Positions 38,478 to 49,167 are shown, counted from the first letter of the stretch. The stretch is 64,000 nt of DNA from Flavobacteriaceae bacterium (GCA_018699935.1 JABISF010000015.1:1-64000); one strand, 5' to 3'. Program-made: numbers and translations. The notes: generated by a model from the letters alone, not told the origin.

Positions 38478-39224
38478 ATGAAAGTGAAGTCTATTTTGGT
38501 TTCGCAACCTGAGCCTTCTTCTGAGCGATCTCCCTATACACGTTTAAAAGAAAAGCACAAATTACAAATTAACTTTAGACCCTTTATTCACGTTGAGGGA
38601 CTTTCTCCAAAGGAAGTTCGACAACAGAAAATAGATTTCAGCAATTTCCAAAATATCATTCTTACCAGCAGAAATGCGGTAGATCATTTTTTTCGGATTT
38701 GTGAGCAAAATCGATTCAAAGTCCCGGACACTACCAAATATTTTTGTCAGAGTGAGGCAGTTGCCTATTACCTTCAAAAATATGTGGTCTATCGCAAACG
38801 CAAAATATATGTGGGCGAAAAAAGCATCCGAGATTTAGAAAGTGTCTTTAAAAAATTTAATAAGGAAAACTATCTCCTTCCTACCTCGGATATTTTAAAA
38901 CCCGAAATTCCAGATTTTTTAGACCATGTGAAATGCAGTTGGAAAAGAGTTCAACTTTATAAAACTGTAGTGAGCGATCTTTCAGACTTACGAGATGTTT
39001 ATTACGATATTTTAGTGTTTTTTAGTCCTTCTGGGATTGAGTCCTTATTTAAAAATTTTCCGGATTTTAAACAAAACGAAACACGCATCGCGGTCTATGG
39101 AAATTCCACCATCATGGCTGCCGATGAAGCTAAATTGCGTATAGACATCAAGGCACCCACACCGGAGACACCATCAATGACAATGGCGATTGAAAAATAC
39201 ATCACTGACCTTGGAAACAATTAG
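38478..39224 (+). CDS. hemD: Uroporphyrinogen-III synthase
   Basis: ILVSQPEPSSERSPYTRL, IILTSRNAVDHFF, VFFSPSGIESLFKNFP. Confidence 0.85.
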   Translation: MKVKSILVSQPEPSSERSPYTRLKEKHKLQINFRPFIHVEGLSPKEVRQQKIDFSNFQNIILTSRNAVDHFFRICEQNRFKVPDTTKYFCQSEAVAYYLQKYVVYRKRKIYVGEKSIRDLESVFKKFNKENYLLPTSDILKPEIPDFLDHVKCSWKRVQLYKTVVSDLSDLRDVYYDILVFFSPSGIESLFKNFPDFKQNETRIAVYGNSTIMAADEAKLRIDIKAPTPETPSMTMAIEKYITDLGNN

Positions 39225-39234
39225 TCAGAAAAGA

Positions 39235-39615
39235 CTATTTTTTTAGAAAAGTTCGAACATTCCAAAACCACCCCACCAGTAATAGTGTGCCTCCAATGGG
39301 AGTTATAGGTCCTATCCAACGGATGGAAAAAGGAATCATTTCCTTAAAAACCAACACCATGATACTACCCGAGAAAAGACTGATTCCTAGGGTAAGTAAA
39401 TAAAAAACAGTTTTACGATCAGCGGTCTTTTTATAGGGCATTAGTGAGAGTATAAGCAATCCAAGCCCGTGATAAATCAAATAGCGGACGGCCGTTTCAA
39501 AAGCCTGTTTTCCTTCCGCTGCGACAAAGTTTTCCAAAGCATGGCTTGCAAATGCTCCCAATGCCACTCCCAAGAGTAGAAATAGACTTCCAAAAACGCG
39601 CATTTTATTTTCCAT
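39235..39615 (-). CDS. DUF423 family membrane protein
   Basis: GVALGAFASHALENFVAAEGKQAFETAVRYLIYHGLGLL. Confidence 0.9.
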   Translation of the reverse strand: MENKMRVFGSLFLLLGVALGAFASHALENFVAAEGKQAFETAVRYLIYHGLGLLILSLMPYKKTADRKTVFYLLTLGISLFSGSIMVLVFKEMIPFSIRWIGPITPIGGTLLLVGWFWNVRTFLKK

Positions 39616-39707
39616 TTGTTGTAATTTGCTTTATTAAATATAAATAAATTCGAATTTATACTTATAAATTTTAATCGAATCAGGAATTATATTTTAATTT
39701 TTATTCA

Positions 39708-40178
39708 ATGAAAGTCAATTTAGAAAAAATCGCCATCGACGGAATTGATAAAATCATTTTGCGGATGCTGATGCAAGATGCACGAACTTCAATTTTGGAG
39801 ATTTCAAAAGCCTGTGGTATCTCCGGAGCCGCTGTCCATCAGCGCCTAAAAAAGCTGGAACAAGCCCAGGTAATTTCTGGCTCGCAAATCATTATCAATC
39901 CTAAAATTCTAGGTTATAAAACCGTTGCTTTTATTGGGATTTATTTGGATAAAGCCATGCGGAATCCCGAAGCCGTTAAACAATTGAGAAGCATTCCCGA
40001 AGTGATTGAATGTCATTACACCACCGGAGATTGGAGTATTTTTGTCAAAATTTTGTGTAGCGATAATGAACATTTGATGGACTTGCTCAATCAAAAAATT
40101 CAATCCATCGACGGCATCTCGCGCACCGAAACCTTTATCTCGCTGCAACAACAAATTCACCGACAAATAGAAGTCTAA
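39708..40178 (+). CDS. Lrp/AsnC family transcriptional regulator
   Basis: IDKIILRMLMQDARTSILEISKACGISGAAVHQRLKKLEQAQVI. Confidence 0.95.
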   Translation: MKVNLEKIAIDGIDKIILRMLMQDARTSILEISKACGISGAAVHQRLKKLEQAQVISGSQIIINPKILGYKTVAFIGIYLDKAMRNPEAVKQLRSIPEVIECHYTTGDWSIFVKILCSDNEHLMDLLNQKIQSIDGISRTETFISLQQQIHRQIEV

Positions 40179-40180
40179 AA

Positions 40181-40870
40181 TTATCTTCTGGATCCAGAAA
40201 CTCGCAATGCAAAATAGATTAGCGTAGCCAAAGAACCTAAGGCAGCCACCACATAGGTACGGGCAGCCCATTTCAAGGCGTCTTTTGCCCCCTCCAATTC
40301 TTGTCGATTGACCATTCTTTTGCGTTCCAACCAAGCTAAAGCTCGATTACTTGCGTCGTATTCTACTGGAAGGGTGATAAAGCTGAAGAGCGTCCCCAAA
40401 CCAAAAAGAAAAAGTCCAATCAAAGCTACCGTATAGCCCAAAGGAACTGTTTGCATCAAAATAAGCCCTCCAACAATCACCCAAACGGAAAGATTGGAAG
40501 ATACGCTCACCATAGGCACTAGGGTGGAACGAAGCTGTAACCATTCGTATCCCTTGGCATGTTGAACAGCATGGCCACATTCATGGGCTGCCACAGCTGC
40601 CGCTGCAGCATTGCGTTGGTCATAGACCGCTTCGCTCAAATTGACCGTTCTGTTTTTTGGATTGTAATGATCGCTCAGTTGCCCTTTGACCGAAATTACT
40701 TTGACATTTTGTATTCCGTGATCGAGCAACATTTGCTCGGCAATTTCCTTCCCAGAAAGGCCGTTTTGCAATTGTACTTTTGAATATTTTTTGAATTTTC
40801 GCTTTAGCGTAGCACTCACCCACATACTTGCGGCGGAGATGATAATAACAATAAGGTAGTAGGATCCCAT
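40181..40870 (-). CDS. Zinc metallopeptidase (YugP-like)
   Basis: AVAAHECGHAVQHAKGY (HExxH-like HECGH) with TM segments. Confidence 0.92.
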   Translation of the reverse strand: MGSYYLIVIIISAASMWVSATLKRKFKKYSKVQLQNGLSGKEIAEQMLLDHGIQNVKVISVKGQLSDHYNPKNRTVNLSEAVYDQRNAAAAAVAAHECGHAVQHAKGYEWLQLRSTLVPMVSVSSNLSVWVIVGGLILMQTVPLGYTVALIGLFLFGLGTLFSFITLPVEYDASNRALAWLERKRMVNRQELEGAKDALKWAARTYVVAALGSLATLIYFALRVSGSRR

Positions 40871-41008
40871 AATCTTGTTTTTTTACGAAATTAATGCATT
40901 CCTAAATACGGATAAAAAACTTTTAAAATTTTCTTTTCACCAACGTATACTCGAAGTGATTTCAAAATGGCTCAACACAAGCAAAAGGTTCTGCCCATTT
41001 GGGGTACG

Positions 41009-43825
41009 CTAGAAAACGATATTGATTATTTTTTGAGGAACAATGATCCATTTTTTGGGTGCAGCTGTTCCCAAATACTCTGTAGTTCTTGAATCTTCAA
41101 GCACCGCAGCTTTGATTTGATCACTGTCCAATGCAACAGACAACTCCAGTGTAAATCTCATTTTTCCGTTAAAAGAAACCGGATAAACTTTGGTGTCTTC
41201 CACAATCAAACTTTCATCAGCTATCGGAAAAGGCACTGTTTCTATACTTCCCTCATGTCCAAATTGCTCCCATAATTCTTCTGCAATGTGCGGCGCAAAA
41301 GGAGCTAGTAAAACGGTGAGCGGTTCCAAAACTTCTCGAGCATGACAATCCAAGGAAGTGAGTTCGTTGACACAGATCATAAAGGAGCTCACGCAGGTAT
41401 TGAACGCAAAAGCATTGATGTCATGGTCTATTTTTTTGATGGTTTCGTGTAAAACCTTTAAGGCTTTTTTATCGGCCGGACGATCGTCAACCCGCCATTG
41501 TTCTTCGATGTAGAAAAGCTTCCAAAATTTTCTTAAAAAATTGTGGACTCCAGAAATTCCAGCCGTATTCCAGGGTTTGGCTTGTTCCAAAGGGCCTAAA
41601 AACATTTCATACATCCGCAGCGTATCGGCACCGTATTGTTCACAAATGGCATCCGGATTGACAACATTGTATTTGGACTTGGACATTTTTTCCACTTCTC
41701 GACCCACCACATATTGGCCATCCTCCAATTCAAATTTGGCGGTTTTAAATTCCGCCTGCCATTGCCGTAAACCTTCGATGTCTAATTCCTCTGAGGGATT
41801 TACCAAACTCACATCGATACGAATCGGTTCCAAATTTTCTCCCTCTTGGATTAAGTTTTTGGAAACAAATGTATTTGTACCTGGACGTCTGTAAACAAAA
41901 GCCGTAGAACCCAAAATCATCCCTTGATTGATGAGTTTTTTGGCATATTCCTCCACGGGCAATATTCCAAGGTCAAACAAAAACTTTTGCCAAAAACGGG
42001 AATACAACAAATGCCCCGTAGCATGTTCGCTACCCCCCAAATACAAATCCACATCTTTCCAATAGGCCATCGCCTCTTGGCTGGCTATGGCTTCGGTGTT
42101 ACGCGCGTCCATATAGCGATAGAAATACCAAGAACTTCCTGCCCATCCGGGCATGGTGTTCAATTCCAAAGGGAACACGGTTTGATGGTCGATCAAATCG
42201 TTATTGACCACCCTAGATGTGCTGGTGTCCCAAGCCCAAGTGGAGGCATTGCCCAAGGGCGGTGCTCCTTCCGGTGTAGGTAAATACTTTTCTACTTCGG
42301 GCAACAACAAAGGCAAGTGTTCCTTGTTTAGGGGTTGGGGTAGTCCATTTTTATAATAAACGGGTATGGGTTCACCCCAATAGCGTTGACGACTAAAAAT
42401 GGCATCTCGTAATCGATAATTTATTGTTCCACTTCCACAGCCTTGTTCTTCTAGGGCGGCAATTACGGTGGACATAGCTTCTTTGTAGGGAAGACCATTT
42501 AAGAAATCAGAATTATCAATCACCGTATGGGCCTTATCTTCAAAAGCTTCTTGACGGATATCTACGTCTTTAAAAATATTTTTAATCGGTAAATTAAAAT
42601 GTTTCGCAAAATTATAATCGCGTTGATCGCCACAAGGAACTGCCATAACTGCTCCGGTTCCATAATCCGCCAAGACATAATCGCCAATCCAAATTGGAAT
42701 CCGTTCCTGAGTAAAGGGATGCAAGGCATAGGCTCCTGTGAAGGCACCGCTTATGGTTTTGACATCTGCCATCCGATCCCGGGTTGAACGCTGACGCGTA
42801 GTTTCAATATAGGCAGCTACTTCGTCTCGACAAGCTGGACTACAAATCTTTTGAACCAACTCCAGTTCCGGTGCCAGCGTCATAAAGGTAACCCCAAAAA
42901 GTGTGTCGGGACGGGTTGTAAAAACTTCAATGGTTTCTTCAAATCCTTCCACTTTAAAGAACACTTTGGCACCGATCGATTTTCCAATCCAGTTGCGTTG
43001 CATTTCTTTCAGGGAATCCGACCAATCCAAGCTGTCCAATCCTTGTAGCAAACGTTCGGCATAGGCACCAATACGCATACTCCATTGTTTCATTTTTTTC
43101 TTGGTAACCGGATGTCCACCGCGCTCCGAAACCCCATTGACAATCTCGTCGTTGGCCAAGATGGTTCGCAACTCAGGACACCAGTTGACTTCCGTATCGG
43201 CCAAATAGGTCAATCGGTAGGACAATAAAATTTCTTCTTGTTCCTCTCTGCTGAATTGATTCCAATCCCCTGCAGTAAAGGAAATCGCCTTGGGATCGGC
43301 AACTACGTCCAAATCCGTGGTTCCCTGTTTTTCAAATTGCTGCACCAGGTCTGCAATGGGCTTGGCTTTGTTGGCCGTGTTGCAATAATAATGGTCAAAC
43401 AACAATAAAAAGATCCATTGTGTCCATTTGTAAAAATCGGGCTCTGAGGTACGAACCTCTCGACTCCAATCAAAAGAAAAACCCATTTGATCCAATTGCT
43501 CACGATAGCGGGCAATGTTTTCTTGGGTAGTGGTCGCCGGGTGTTGCCCTGTTTGTATGGCATATTGTTCTGCAGGCAGCCCAAATGAATCATAACCCTG
43601 AGGGTGTAACACATTAAATCCTTTGTGGCGTTTGTAGCGAGAAAAAATATCACTGGCAATATATCCCAAGGGGTGCCCCACATGCAAGCCAGCACCAGAG
43701 GGATAGGGAAACATATCCAACACATAATACTTCGGCTTTTGGGAATTATTGGAGGCGCGAAACGTTTGGTGTTTTGCCCAATAATTTTGCCATTTTTTTT
43801 CGATTTTGTTGAATTCGTAAGCCAC
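41009..43825 (-). CDS. leuS: Leucyl-tRNA synthetase
   Basis: MFPYPSGAGLHVGHPLGYIASD HIGH region; KMSKSKYNVVNP; ORF track start 43852 (GTG) lies inside a candidate promoter, so GTG 43825 (VAYEFNKIEKKW) is preferred. Confidence 0.95.
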   Translation of the reverse strand: MAYEFNKIEKKWQNYWAKHQTFRASNNSQKPKYYVLDMFPYPSGAGLHVGHPLGYIASDIFSRYKRHKGFNVLHPQGYDSFGLPAEQYAIQTGQHPATTTQENIARYREQLDQMGFSFDWSREVRTSEPDFYKWTQWIFLLLFDHYYCNTANKAKPIADLVQQFEKQGTTDLDVVADPKAISFTAGDWNQFSREEQEEILLSYRLTYLADTEVNWCPELRTILANDEIVNGVSERGGHPVTKKKMKQWSMRIGAYAERLLQGLDSLDWSDSLKEMQRNWIGKSIGAKVFFKVEGFEETIEVFTTRPDTLFGVTFMTLAPELELVQKICSPACRDEVAAYIETTRQRSTRDRMADVKTISGAFTGAYALHPFTQERIPIWIGDYVLADYGTGAVMAVPCGDQRDYNFAKHFNLPIKNIFKDVDIRQEAFEDKAHTVIDNSDFLNGLPYKEAMSTVIAALEEQGCGSGTINYRLRDAIFSRQRYWGEPIPVYYKNGLPQPLNKEHLPLLLPEVEKYLPTPEGAPPLGNASTWAWDTSTSRVVNNDLIDHQTVFPLELNTMPGWAGSSWYFYRYMDARNTEAIASQEAMAYWKDVDLYLGGSEHATGHLLYSRFWQKFLFDLGILPVEEYAKKLINQGMILGSTAFVYRRPGTNTFVSKNLIQEGENLEPIRIDVSLVNPSEELDIEGLRQWQAEFKTAKFELEDGQYVVGREVEKMSKSKYNVVNPDAICEQYGADTLRMYEMFLGPLEQAKPWNTAGISGVHNFLRKFWKLFYIEEQWRVDDRPADKKALKVLHETIKKIDHDINAFAFNTCVSSFMICVNELTSLDCHAREVLEPLTVLLAPFAPHIAEELWEQFGHEGSIETVPFPIADESLIVEDTKVYPVSFNGKMRFTLELSVALDSDQIKAAVLEDSRTTEYLGTAAPKKWIIVPQKIINIVF

Positions 43826-43851
43826 GTGGTCTAATGTTTTTTTGAAAGGCA

Positions 43852-43859
43852 CAAAAATA
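43852..43859 (-). promoter_or_regulatory. Putative leuS -7 promoter element TATTTTTG
   Basis: TAnnTTTG consensus on minus strand upstream of GTG 43825. Confidence 0.4.
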
Positions 43860-43939
43860 CGGTTAATGATTGAATGGTAAAAGAATAATTTATTGACCCT
43901 CTAGTTTAAATTCTTTTTTAATTTTACAAAAAAAGAGCG

Positions 43940-44818
43940 GTGTCCAACAATTTTCAAGAAACCTATCAAAAAAGAAGACTCCTAACCGGATATATTTCGG
44001 TGGTTCTTAGTATTACTTTTGTACTCTTCTTTGTGGGTATTTTCGGTTTACTTCTGCTCAATACCAAACGAGTAGCGGATCACTTCAAAGAACAAATCGT
44101 AATGACCGTTTATTTTAACGATGCTGCCAAAGACATTGAAATTACCCAGCTTCAAAAAAAGATACAACTCAATCCGGCAACAAAAACCGTTTTGTACGTC
44201 TCCAAAGAAACCGCTGCAGCGAAATACGCTCAAGACATCGGCGAAGATTTTGTCGAATTTTTAGGGTTTAATCCCTTACTTAACTCGCTGGACGTTACTT
44301 TCAACGCCGTTTTTGTGAATGCAAGCACCTTGACCCAACTGCAAGAAGAATTAGAAGCCAATGGTTTTGTTTCTGAAGTTGTTTACGATCAACCCTTGGT
44401 CTCTTTGTTGGATGAAAACATCAAAAAAATATCATGGGTCTTATTGGTGATTGCTGTTTTATTTGTTGTCATTGCCCTCTTGCTCATCAATAGCTCTATC
44501 CGACTCTCAATTTTTTCAAAACGATTTATTATCAAAACCATGCAGTTGGTGGGGGCTAACAAAGCGTTTATTCGACGTCCTTTTATATGGACACATTTGA
44601 AATTGGGCTTGTTGAGTGCCCTTTTTGCCACGCTTCTTTTGGCTGGTCTTTTTTATGAATTAAACCGTCGTTATCCCGAATTGGAAATGCTGAATGACCC
44701 CTTGAGCATAGGGATCATTTTGGCAGGCATTTTTGTGTTGGGTATAGGTATTACGGGTTTAAGTACCTTTTTTGCCACCCAACGCTATTTAAATCTTAAA
44801 ACAGAAGCTGTTTATTAA
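43940..44818 (+). CDS. ftsX: Cell division protein FtsX-like permease
   Basis: Four TM topology, VMTVYFNDAAKDIEITQLQKKI, IIKTMQLVGANKAFIRRPF; GTG start. Confidence 0.92.
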   Translation: MSNNFQETYQKRRLLTGYISVVLSITFVLFFVGIFGLLLLNTKRVADHFKEQIVMTVYFNDAAKDIEITQLQKKIQLNPATKTVLYVSKETAAAKYAQDIGEDFVEFLGFNPLLNSLDVTFNAVFVNASTLTQLQEELEANGFVSEVVYDQPLVSLLDENIKKISWVLLVIAVLFVVIALLLINSSIRLSIFSKRFIIKTMQLVGANKAFIRRPFIWTHLKLGLLSALFATLLLAGLFYELNRRYPELEMLNDPLSIGIILAGIFVLGIGITGLSTFFATQRYLNLKTEAVY

Positions 44819-44820
44819 CG

Positions 44821-44828
44821 TATCTTTG
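44821..44828 (+). promoter_or_regulatory. Putative -7 promoter element TATCTTTG
   Basis: TAnnTTTG ending 4 nt before ATG 44833. Confidence 0.4.
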
Positions 44829-44832
44829 TCCC

Positions 44833-45078
44833 ATGAAATCAAAATCTTCTTCAAAACAATTTTTATTTGGAAAGCGCAACTATCGCTTTTTATTTATTGC
44901 TTTTCTTTTGATTGCCGTTGGATTTATTTTGATGTCCGGTGGAGGCAGCGACGACCCCCTTGTTTTTAATCCCGAAATATTCAACTTCAGAAGAATTCGA
45001 TTGTCTCCAACACTTGTCTTAATGGGATTTGGCGTGGCGGTCTATTCAATACTTACCCGAGATAAATCATCTCAATGA
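44833..45078 (+). CDS. DUF3098-like small membrane protein
   Basis: FGKRNYRFLFIAFLLIAVGFILMSGGGSDDP with a second TM; between ftsX and uppP. Confidence 0.88.
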   Translation: MKSKSSSKQFLFGKRNYRFLFIAFLLIAVGFILMSGGGSDDPLVFNPEIFNFRRIRLSPTLVLMGFGVAVYSILTRDKSSQ

Positions 45079-45869
45079 ATTATTTAGAGTCGCTTGTTTT
45101 AGGAATCATTCAGGGAATCACAGAGTTTTTGCCTATTTCGTCCAGCGGTCATTTGGAGATTGGTAAAGCCCTTTTTGGCACCACCGCTTCGGCTGAGGAA
45201 AGTCTCTTTTTAACTTTAGCACTGCATACCGCCACCGCATTGAGTACTTTGGTGGTCTTCCGTAAAGAAATTGGAGTCATCCTTGGAGGATTGTTTCAAT
45301 TAAAAATCAACGAAAGTTGGATTTTCGCAGTAAAGATTATATTGTCCATGATTCCTGCTGTTTTTATCGGTCTTTTTTTTGAAGAAAAAATCACCGCCTT
45401 GTTTGATGAAAACATTCTTTTGGTGGGAGTCCTTTTGTTGGTCACAGCAGGGCTGCTTTTTTGGGCGGATCGAGCCAAAGCAACCTCCAAAGATGTGGGT
45501 TACAACAATGCTGTGCTGATTGGAATTGTTCAGGCAATCGCTATTCTTCCGGGTATTTCGCGAAGTGGTGCTACCATAGCCACCGCCGTACTTTTGGGGA
45601 TTGACCGAACCAAAGCCGCTCGCTTTTCATTTTTGATGGTTCTTCCTTTAATTTTTGGAAGTATGGCCAAAAGCATCTTGGATGCCGAAAATACAGCAGG
45701 TAGCAACACCGCCGTTCTCCCCCTTCTTTTGGGATTTGTCGCTGCTTTTGTTACCGGAATCATCGCCTGTAAATGGATGATTCGAATCGTTCAAAAAAGT
45801 CAATTAAAATACTTCAGCCTTTATTGCGCCCTGGTGGGTTTCAGTGCGATTCTTTATGAACTTATTTGA
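45075..45869 (+). CDS. uppP: Undecaprenyl-diphosphate phosphatase
   Basis: LGIIQGITEFLPISSSGHLEI, LPGISRSGATIATAVLLG. Confidence 0.96.
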   Translation: MNYLESLVLGIIQGITEFLPISSSGHLEIGKALFGTTASAEESLFLTLALHTATALSTLVVFRKEIGVILGGLFQLKINESWIFAVKIILSMIPAVFIGLFFEEKITALFDENILLVGVLLLVTAGLLFWADRAKATSKDVGYNNAVLIGIVQAIAILPGISRSGATIATAVLLGIDRTKAARFSFLMVLPLIFGSMAKSILDAENTAGSNTAVLPLLLGFVAAFVTGIIACKWMIRIVQKSQLKYFSLYCALVGFSAILYELI

Positions 45870-46581
45870 TCAAAATTTTACTGCGGAACAACTCCAAGAC
45901 GGGCATTTGATTGCCATCGACAAACCATTGCATTGGACTTCTTTTCAAGTGGTCAATAAGGTGCGTTGGCATTTACAAAATCATTGTAAAATCAAAAAAT
46001 TAAAAGTGGGTCATGCCGGAACTTTGGATCCCTTGGCCACTGGATTATTATTGCTTTGCACGGGAAAAATGACGAAATCCATAGAGCAGCTTCAAGGACA
46101 AGAAAAAGTCTACACCGGTCAATTCGTTTTAGGCGCCAGTACTCCTTCCTATGATTTGGAAACTCCCATTGATCAATATTTTCCTACCGAGCATATTACC
46201 GCGGAAAAAATAAGGGAAGTTGCCCAACAATTTACGGGTACAATTGATCAAAAACCACCACTATTTTCTGCCCTTAAAAAAGAAGGCAGACGCCTGTATG
46301 AAATTGCTCGTGCTGGAGAAACCGTTGAGATTGCCTCCAGAAAAGTACATATTGCCTCCTTTGAAATGACCGCAATAGAATTACCCATTCTTTCTTTTAG
46401 AGTGCGCTGTAGCAAAGGAACCTATATTCGATCGTTGGCGCATGACTTTGGGAAAGCACTGGATACTGGTGCCCACCTTTCGCAATTGAGAAGAACGGCC
46501 ATAGGCGAACACCATGTGGACAATGCTTTTCATTTAGAAATCGAAGAAAACCAGACCCAAGCACAGTATAAGGAGAATTAA
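45856..46581 (+). CDS. truB: tRNA pseudouridine(55) synthase
   Basis: IDKPLHWTSFQVVNKVR, KVGHAGTLDPLATGLLLLCTGK, GTYIRSLAHDFG; ATG at 45856, overlaps uppP. Confidence 0.95.
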   Translation: MNLFDQNFTAEQLQDGHLIAIDKPLHWTSFQVVNKVRWHLQNHCKIKKLKVGHAGTLDPLATGLLLLCTGKMTKSIEQLQGQEKVYTGQFVLGASTPSYDLETPIDQYFPTEHITAEKIREVAQQFTGTIDQKPPLFSALKKEGRRLYEIARAGETVEIASRKVHIASFEMTAIELPILSFRVRCSKGTYIRSLAHDFGKALDTGAHLSQLRRTAIGEHHVDNAFHLEIEENQTQAQYKEN

Positions 46582-46609
46582 TTTGGTAAATTTACAATTA
46601 AGAACGTAA

Positions 46610-47608
46610 ATGAGCATGCAAACGAATCCAACGCAATTGACAGACCTACAAAAATTGGGCTATCTCAATGCTCCCATCCCAAAGGACGTAGATCTTGTTG
46701 CTGCTATTCAACAATTGAAGAAAGAAAAAAACGCAGTGCTTTTGGCGCACTATTATCAAGATGCAGCCATCCAAGAATTGGCCGATTATTTGGGGGACAG
46801 TCTGTACCTCGCGCAAATGGCTGCCAAAGTAGATGCTGCAATTATTGTTTTTGCGGGAGTACATTTTATGGCAGAAACTGCCAAAATCATCAATCCTACC
46901 AAAAAAGTTTTGCTTCCCGACCTGAAAGCGGGTTGCTCTTTGGCCGACTCCTGCCCTCCTGCAGACTTTGCTGCATTTAAGGCACAACATCCCAATGCGG
47001 TGGTGGTCACCTACATCAATTGCTCTGCGGAAATCAAAGCATTGAGTGATATTGTTTGCACCTCTAGCAATGCCAAAAGAGTCATCGACTCCATTCCCAT
47101 GGATCGAGAAATTATTTTTGCTCCCGATAGAAATCTGGGTCGCTATTTGATGAAAGAAACGGGACGGGAGATGTTGCTCTGGGACGGCTCTTGTATTGTA
47201 CATGAAGCGTTTTCGTTCGACAAAATTGTAGCCCTCTCCAAAGCCAATCCCACTGCCAAATTCATTGCGCATCCGGAAAGTGAGTCCCCCGTTTTAGAAG
47301 TGGCACACTATATTGGAAGCACCTCGGGTTTGCTCAATTTTGTTCAAAAAGACCCTGCTACTACCTATATTGTTGCAACCGAAGCGGGAATTTTACACGA
47401 AATGCAAAAGCAATGTCCTGAAAAAACATTTATTCCAGCTCCTGTAGAAGATGAGACCTGTGCCTGCTCTGAATGTGCCTATATGAAATTGAATACGCTA
47501 GAGAAATTATATAACTGTATGCGCCACGAACAACCCGAGATCTTGTTGGACGAAACCCTCATGACCTCCGCTCGTCAGCCCATAGAACGCATGCTTGCAC
47601 TCGGATAA
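46610..47608 (+). CDS. nadA: Quinolinate synthase
   Basis: [50 protein letters not shown]. Confidence 0.96.
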   Translation: MSMQTNPTQLTDLQKLGYLNAPIPKDVDLVAAIQQLKKEKNAVLLAHYYQDAAIQELADYLGDSLYLAQMAAKVDAAIIVFAGVHFMAETAKIINPTKKVLLPDLKAGCSLADSCPPADFAAFKAQHPNAVVVTYINCSAEIKALSDIVCTSSNAKRVIDSIPMDREIIFAPDRNLGRYLMKETGREMLLWDGSCIVHEAFSFDKIVALSKANPTAKFIAHPESESPVLEVAHYIGSTSGLLNFVQKDPATTYIVATEAGILHEMQKQCPEKTFIPAPVEDETCACSECAYMKLNTLEKLYNCMRHEQPEILLDETLMTSARQPIERMLALG

Positions 47609-47610
47609 AC

Positions 47611-49167
47611 ATGGTGAAAGACATCCTTGTCATTGGTACCGGAATCTCAGGTTTAACATTTGCGATCAAAACCGCCCAAAAAAACCCTGAAGTCTCTATT
47701 GTCCTTATTGCCAAAGCCGATTTGTCGGAAGGAAATACACGTTACGCCCAAGGAGGGATTGCGGTGGTGTCCAATTTTAAAATAGATTCCTACCAAAAAC
47801 ACATCGACGACACCTTGATTGCTGGCGACGGCTCCTGCGATCCGGAAGTGGTTAAATTTGTGGTGGAAGAAGGACACGAACGCTTGCAAGAGTTGATCGG
47901 CTGGGGAACACAATTTGACACCCAAGACAATCTCCTGCATTTGGCTAAAGAAGGAGGGCATTCGGAAAAACGCATCGTGCATTACAAAGACAGTACTGGA
48001 CAACAAATACAAGACGCACTGATTGCAAAAATCAGAACCTTTCCCAATATTCGTTTATTGGAAAATCATTCCTTGGTTGACTTGATCACCGATCACCATA
48101 CCAAGACAAATTTTAAGCGTTGTTATGGTGCCTATGTAATTTCAAAAGCGCAAGAGGAGATTATTAAAATCAGTGCAAAAATCACGGTACTTTCCACTGG
48201 CGGTGCCGGCAATTTGTATGCGCATACCACCAATCCTGAAATTGCCACCGGCGATGGATTGGGTGCTGCCTATCGTGCAAAAGTGTATATGGAAGGGCTG
48301 CCGTATGTACAGTTTCACCCCACGGCACTGCTGCCCAAAATCGATGGACACACCTTTTTGATTACGGAAGCGGTACGCGGAGCGGGAGGGCTACTTCGAA
48401 ATGCAGAAGGGGATCGATTTATGCCCAAATATGATTCTCGCGCCGAATTGGCACCGCGCGATATCGTTGCCCGTGCCATTGAAAGAGAAATTCAACAATC
48501 AAAAGTCAAACATGTATTTTTAGACGGAAGCCCAATTCCTATAGAAAAATGGGAAACTCGATTTCCAAGCGTTTTTGATACCTGCGCCAGTATTGGTATT
48601 CATCTGCCAAAAGATTATATCCCCATTGTTCCTGCAGCCCATTATTTTTGTGGTGGCATAAAGGTAGATCACCACGGAGCATCACGTTTGAAAGGGCTTT
48701 ACGCCATTGGAGAGTGTAGTGCTACGGGCTTGCATGGTGCTAATCGTTTGGCCTCAAATTCGCTGCTGGAATCTTTGGTCTACTCCCATCGTGCTGCACT
48801 TGCTGCGCTGGAGGAGCTGCAACAAAAACTACCCGACGATGCCTTCTATGAGCAAATCCCAGAATGGATGGGAGACCCCTACACCAGCAGTGAAAAAATT
48901 TCGGAAATTGATACGTTACGCAAAAAATTGCAAAGCGTAATGACCGAAAAAGTTGGAATTTTTAAAGACAATATGGGTCTGGAGGAGGCCGATCAAGTCA
49001 TGGCTGGCATCTACGATGCTGTCATTACACTCTATAACAACAATAAACTCACACTTGCCTTGAGCGAATTGAGAAATATGGTTAGTATTGCTCACTTATT
49101 GATCAAACAAGCCAAGTTATTAAAAGTCAACAAAGGCGTGTTTTACAATCAAGACAATGTATCCTAG
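47611..49167 (+). CDS. nadB: L-aspartate oxidase
   Basis: ILVIGTGISGLTFAIKTA, EGNTRYAQGGIAVV, GLHGANRLASNSLLESLVYSHRAA. Confidence 0.96.
   Translation: MVKDILVIGTGISGLTFAIKTAQKNPEVSIVLIAKADLSEGNTRYAQGGIAVVSNFKIDSYQKHIDDTLIAGDGSCDPEVVKFVVEEGHERLQELIGWGTQFDTQDNLLHLAKEGGHSEKRIVHYKDSTGQQIQDALIAKIRTFPNIRLLENHSLVDLITDHHTKTNFKRCYGAYVISKAQEEIIKISAKITVLSTGGAGNLYAHTTNPEIATGDGLGAAYRAKVYMEGLPYVQFHPTALLPKIDGHTFLITEAVRGAGGLLRNAEGDRFMPKYDSRAELAPRDIVARAIEREIQQSKVKHVFLDGSPIPIEKWETRFPSVFDTCASIGIHLPKDYIPIVPAAHYFCGGIKVDHHGASRLKGLYAIGECSATGLHGANRLASNSLLESLVYSHRAALAALEELQQKLPDDAFYEQIPEWMGDPYTSSEKISEIDTLRKKLQSVMTEKVGIFKDNMGLEEADQVMAGIYDAVITLYNNNKLTLALSELRNMVSIAHLLIKQAKLLKVNKGVFYNQDNVS

Noticed and set aside
46646-47272. 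208-aa antisense ORF opposite nadA
   Set aside because: Shadow ORF of a strongly conserved gene; atypical composition rich in Cys/His/Arg.
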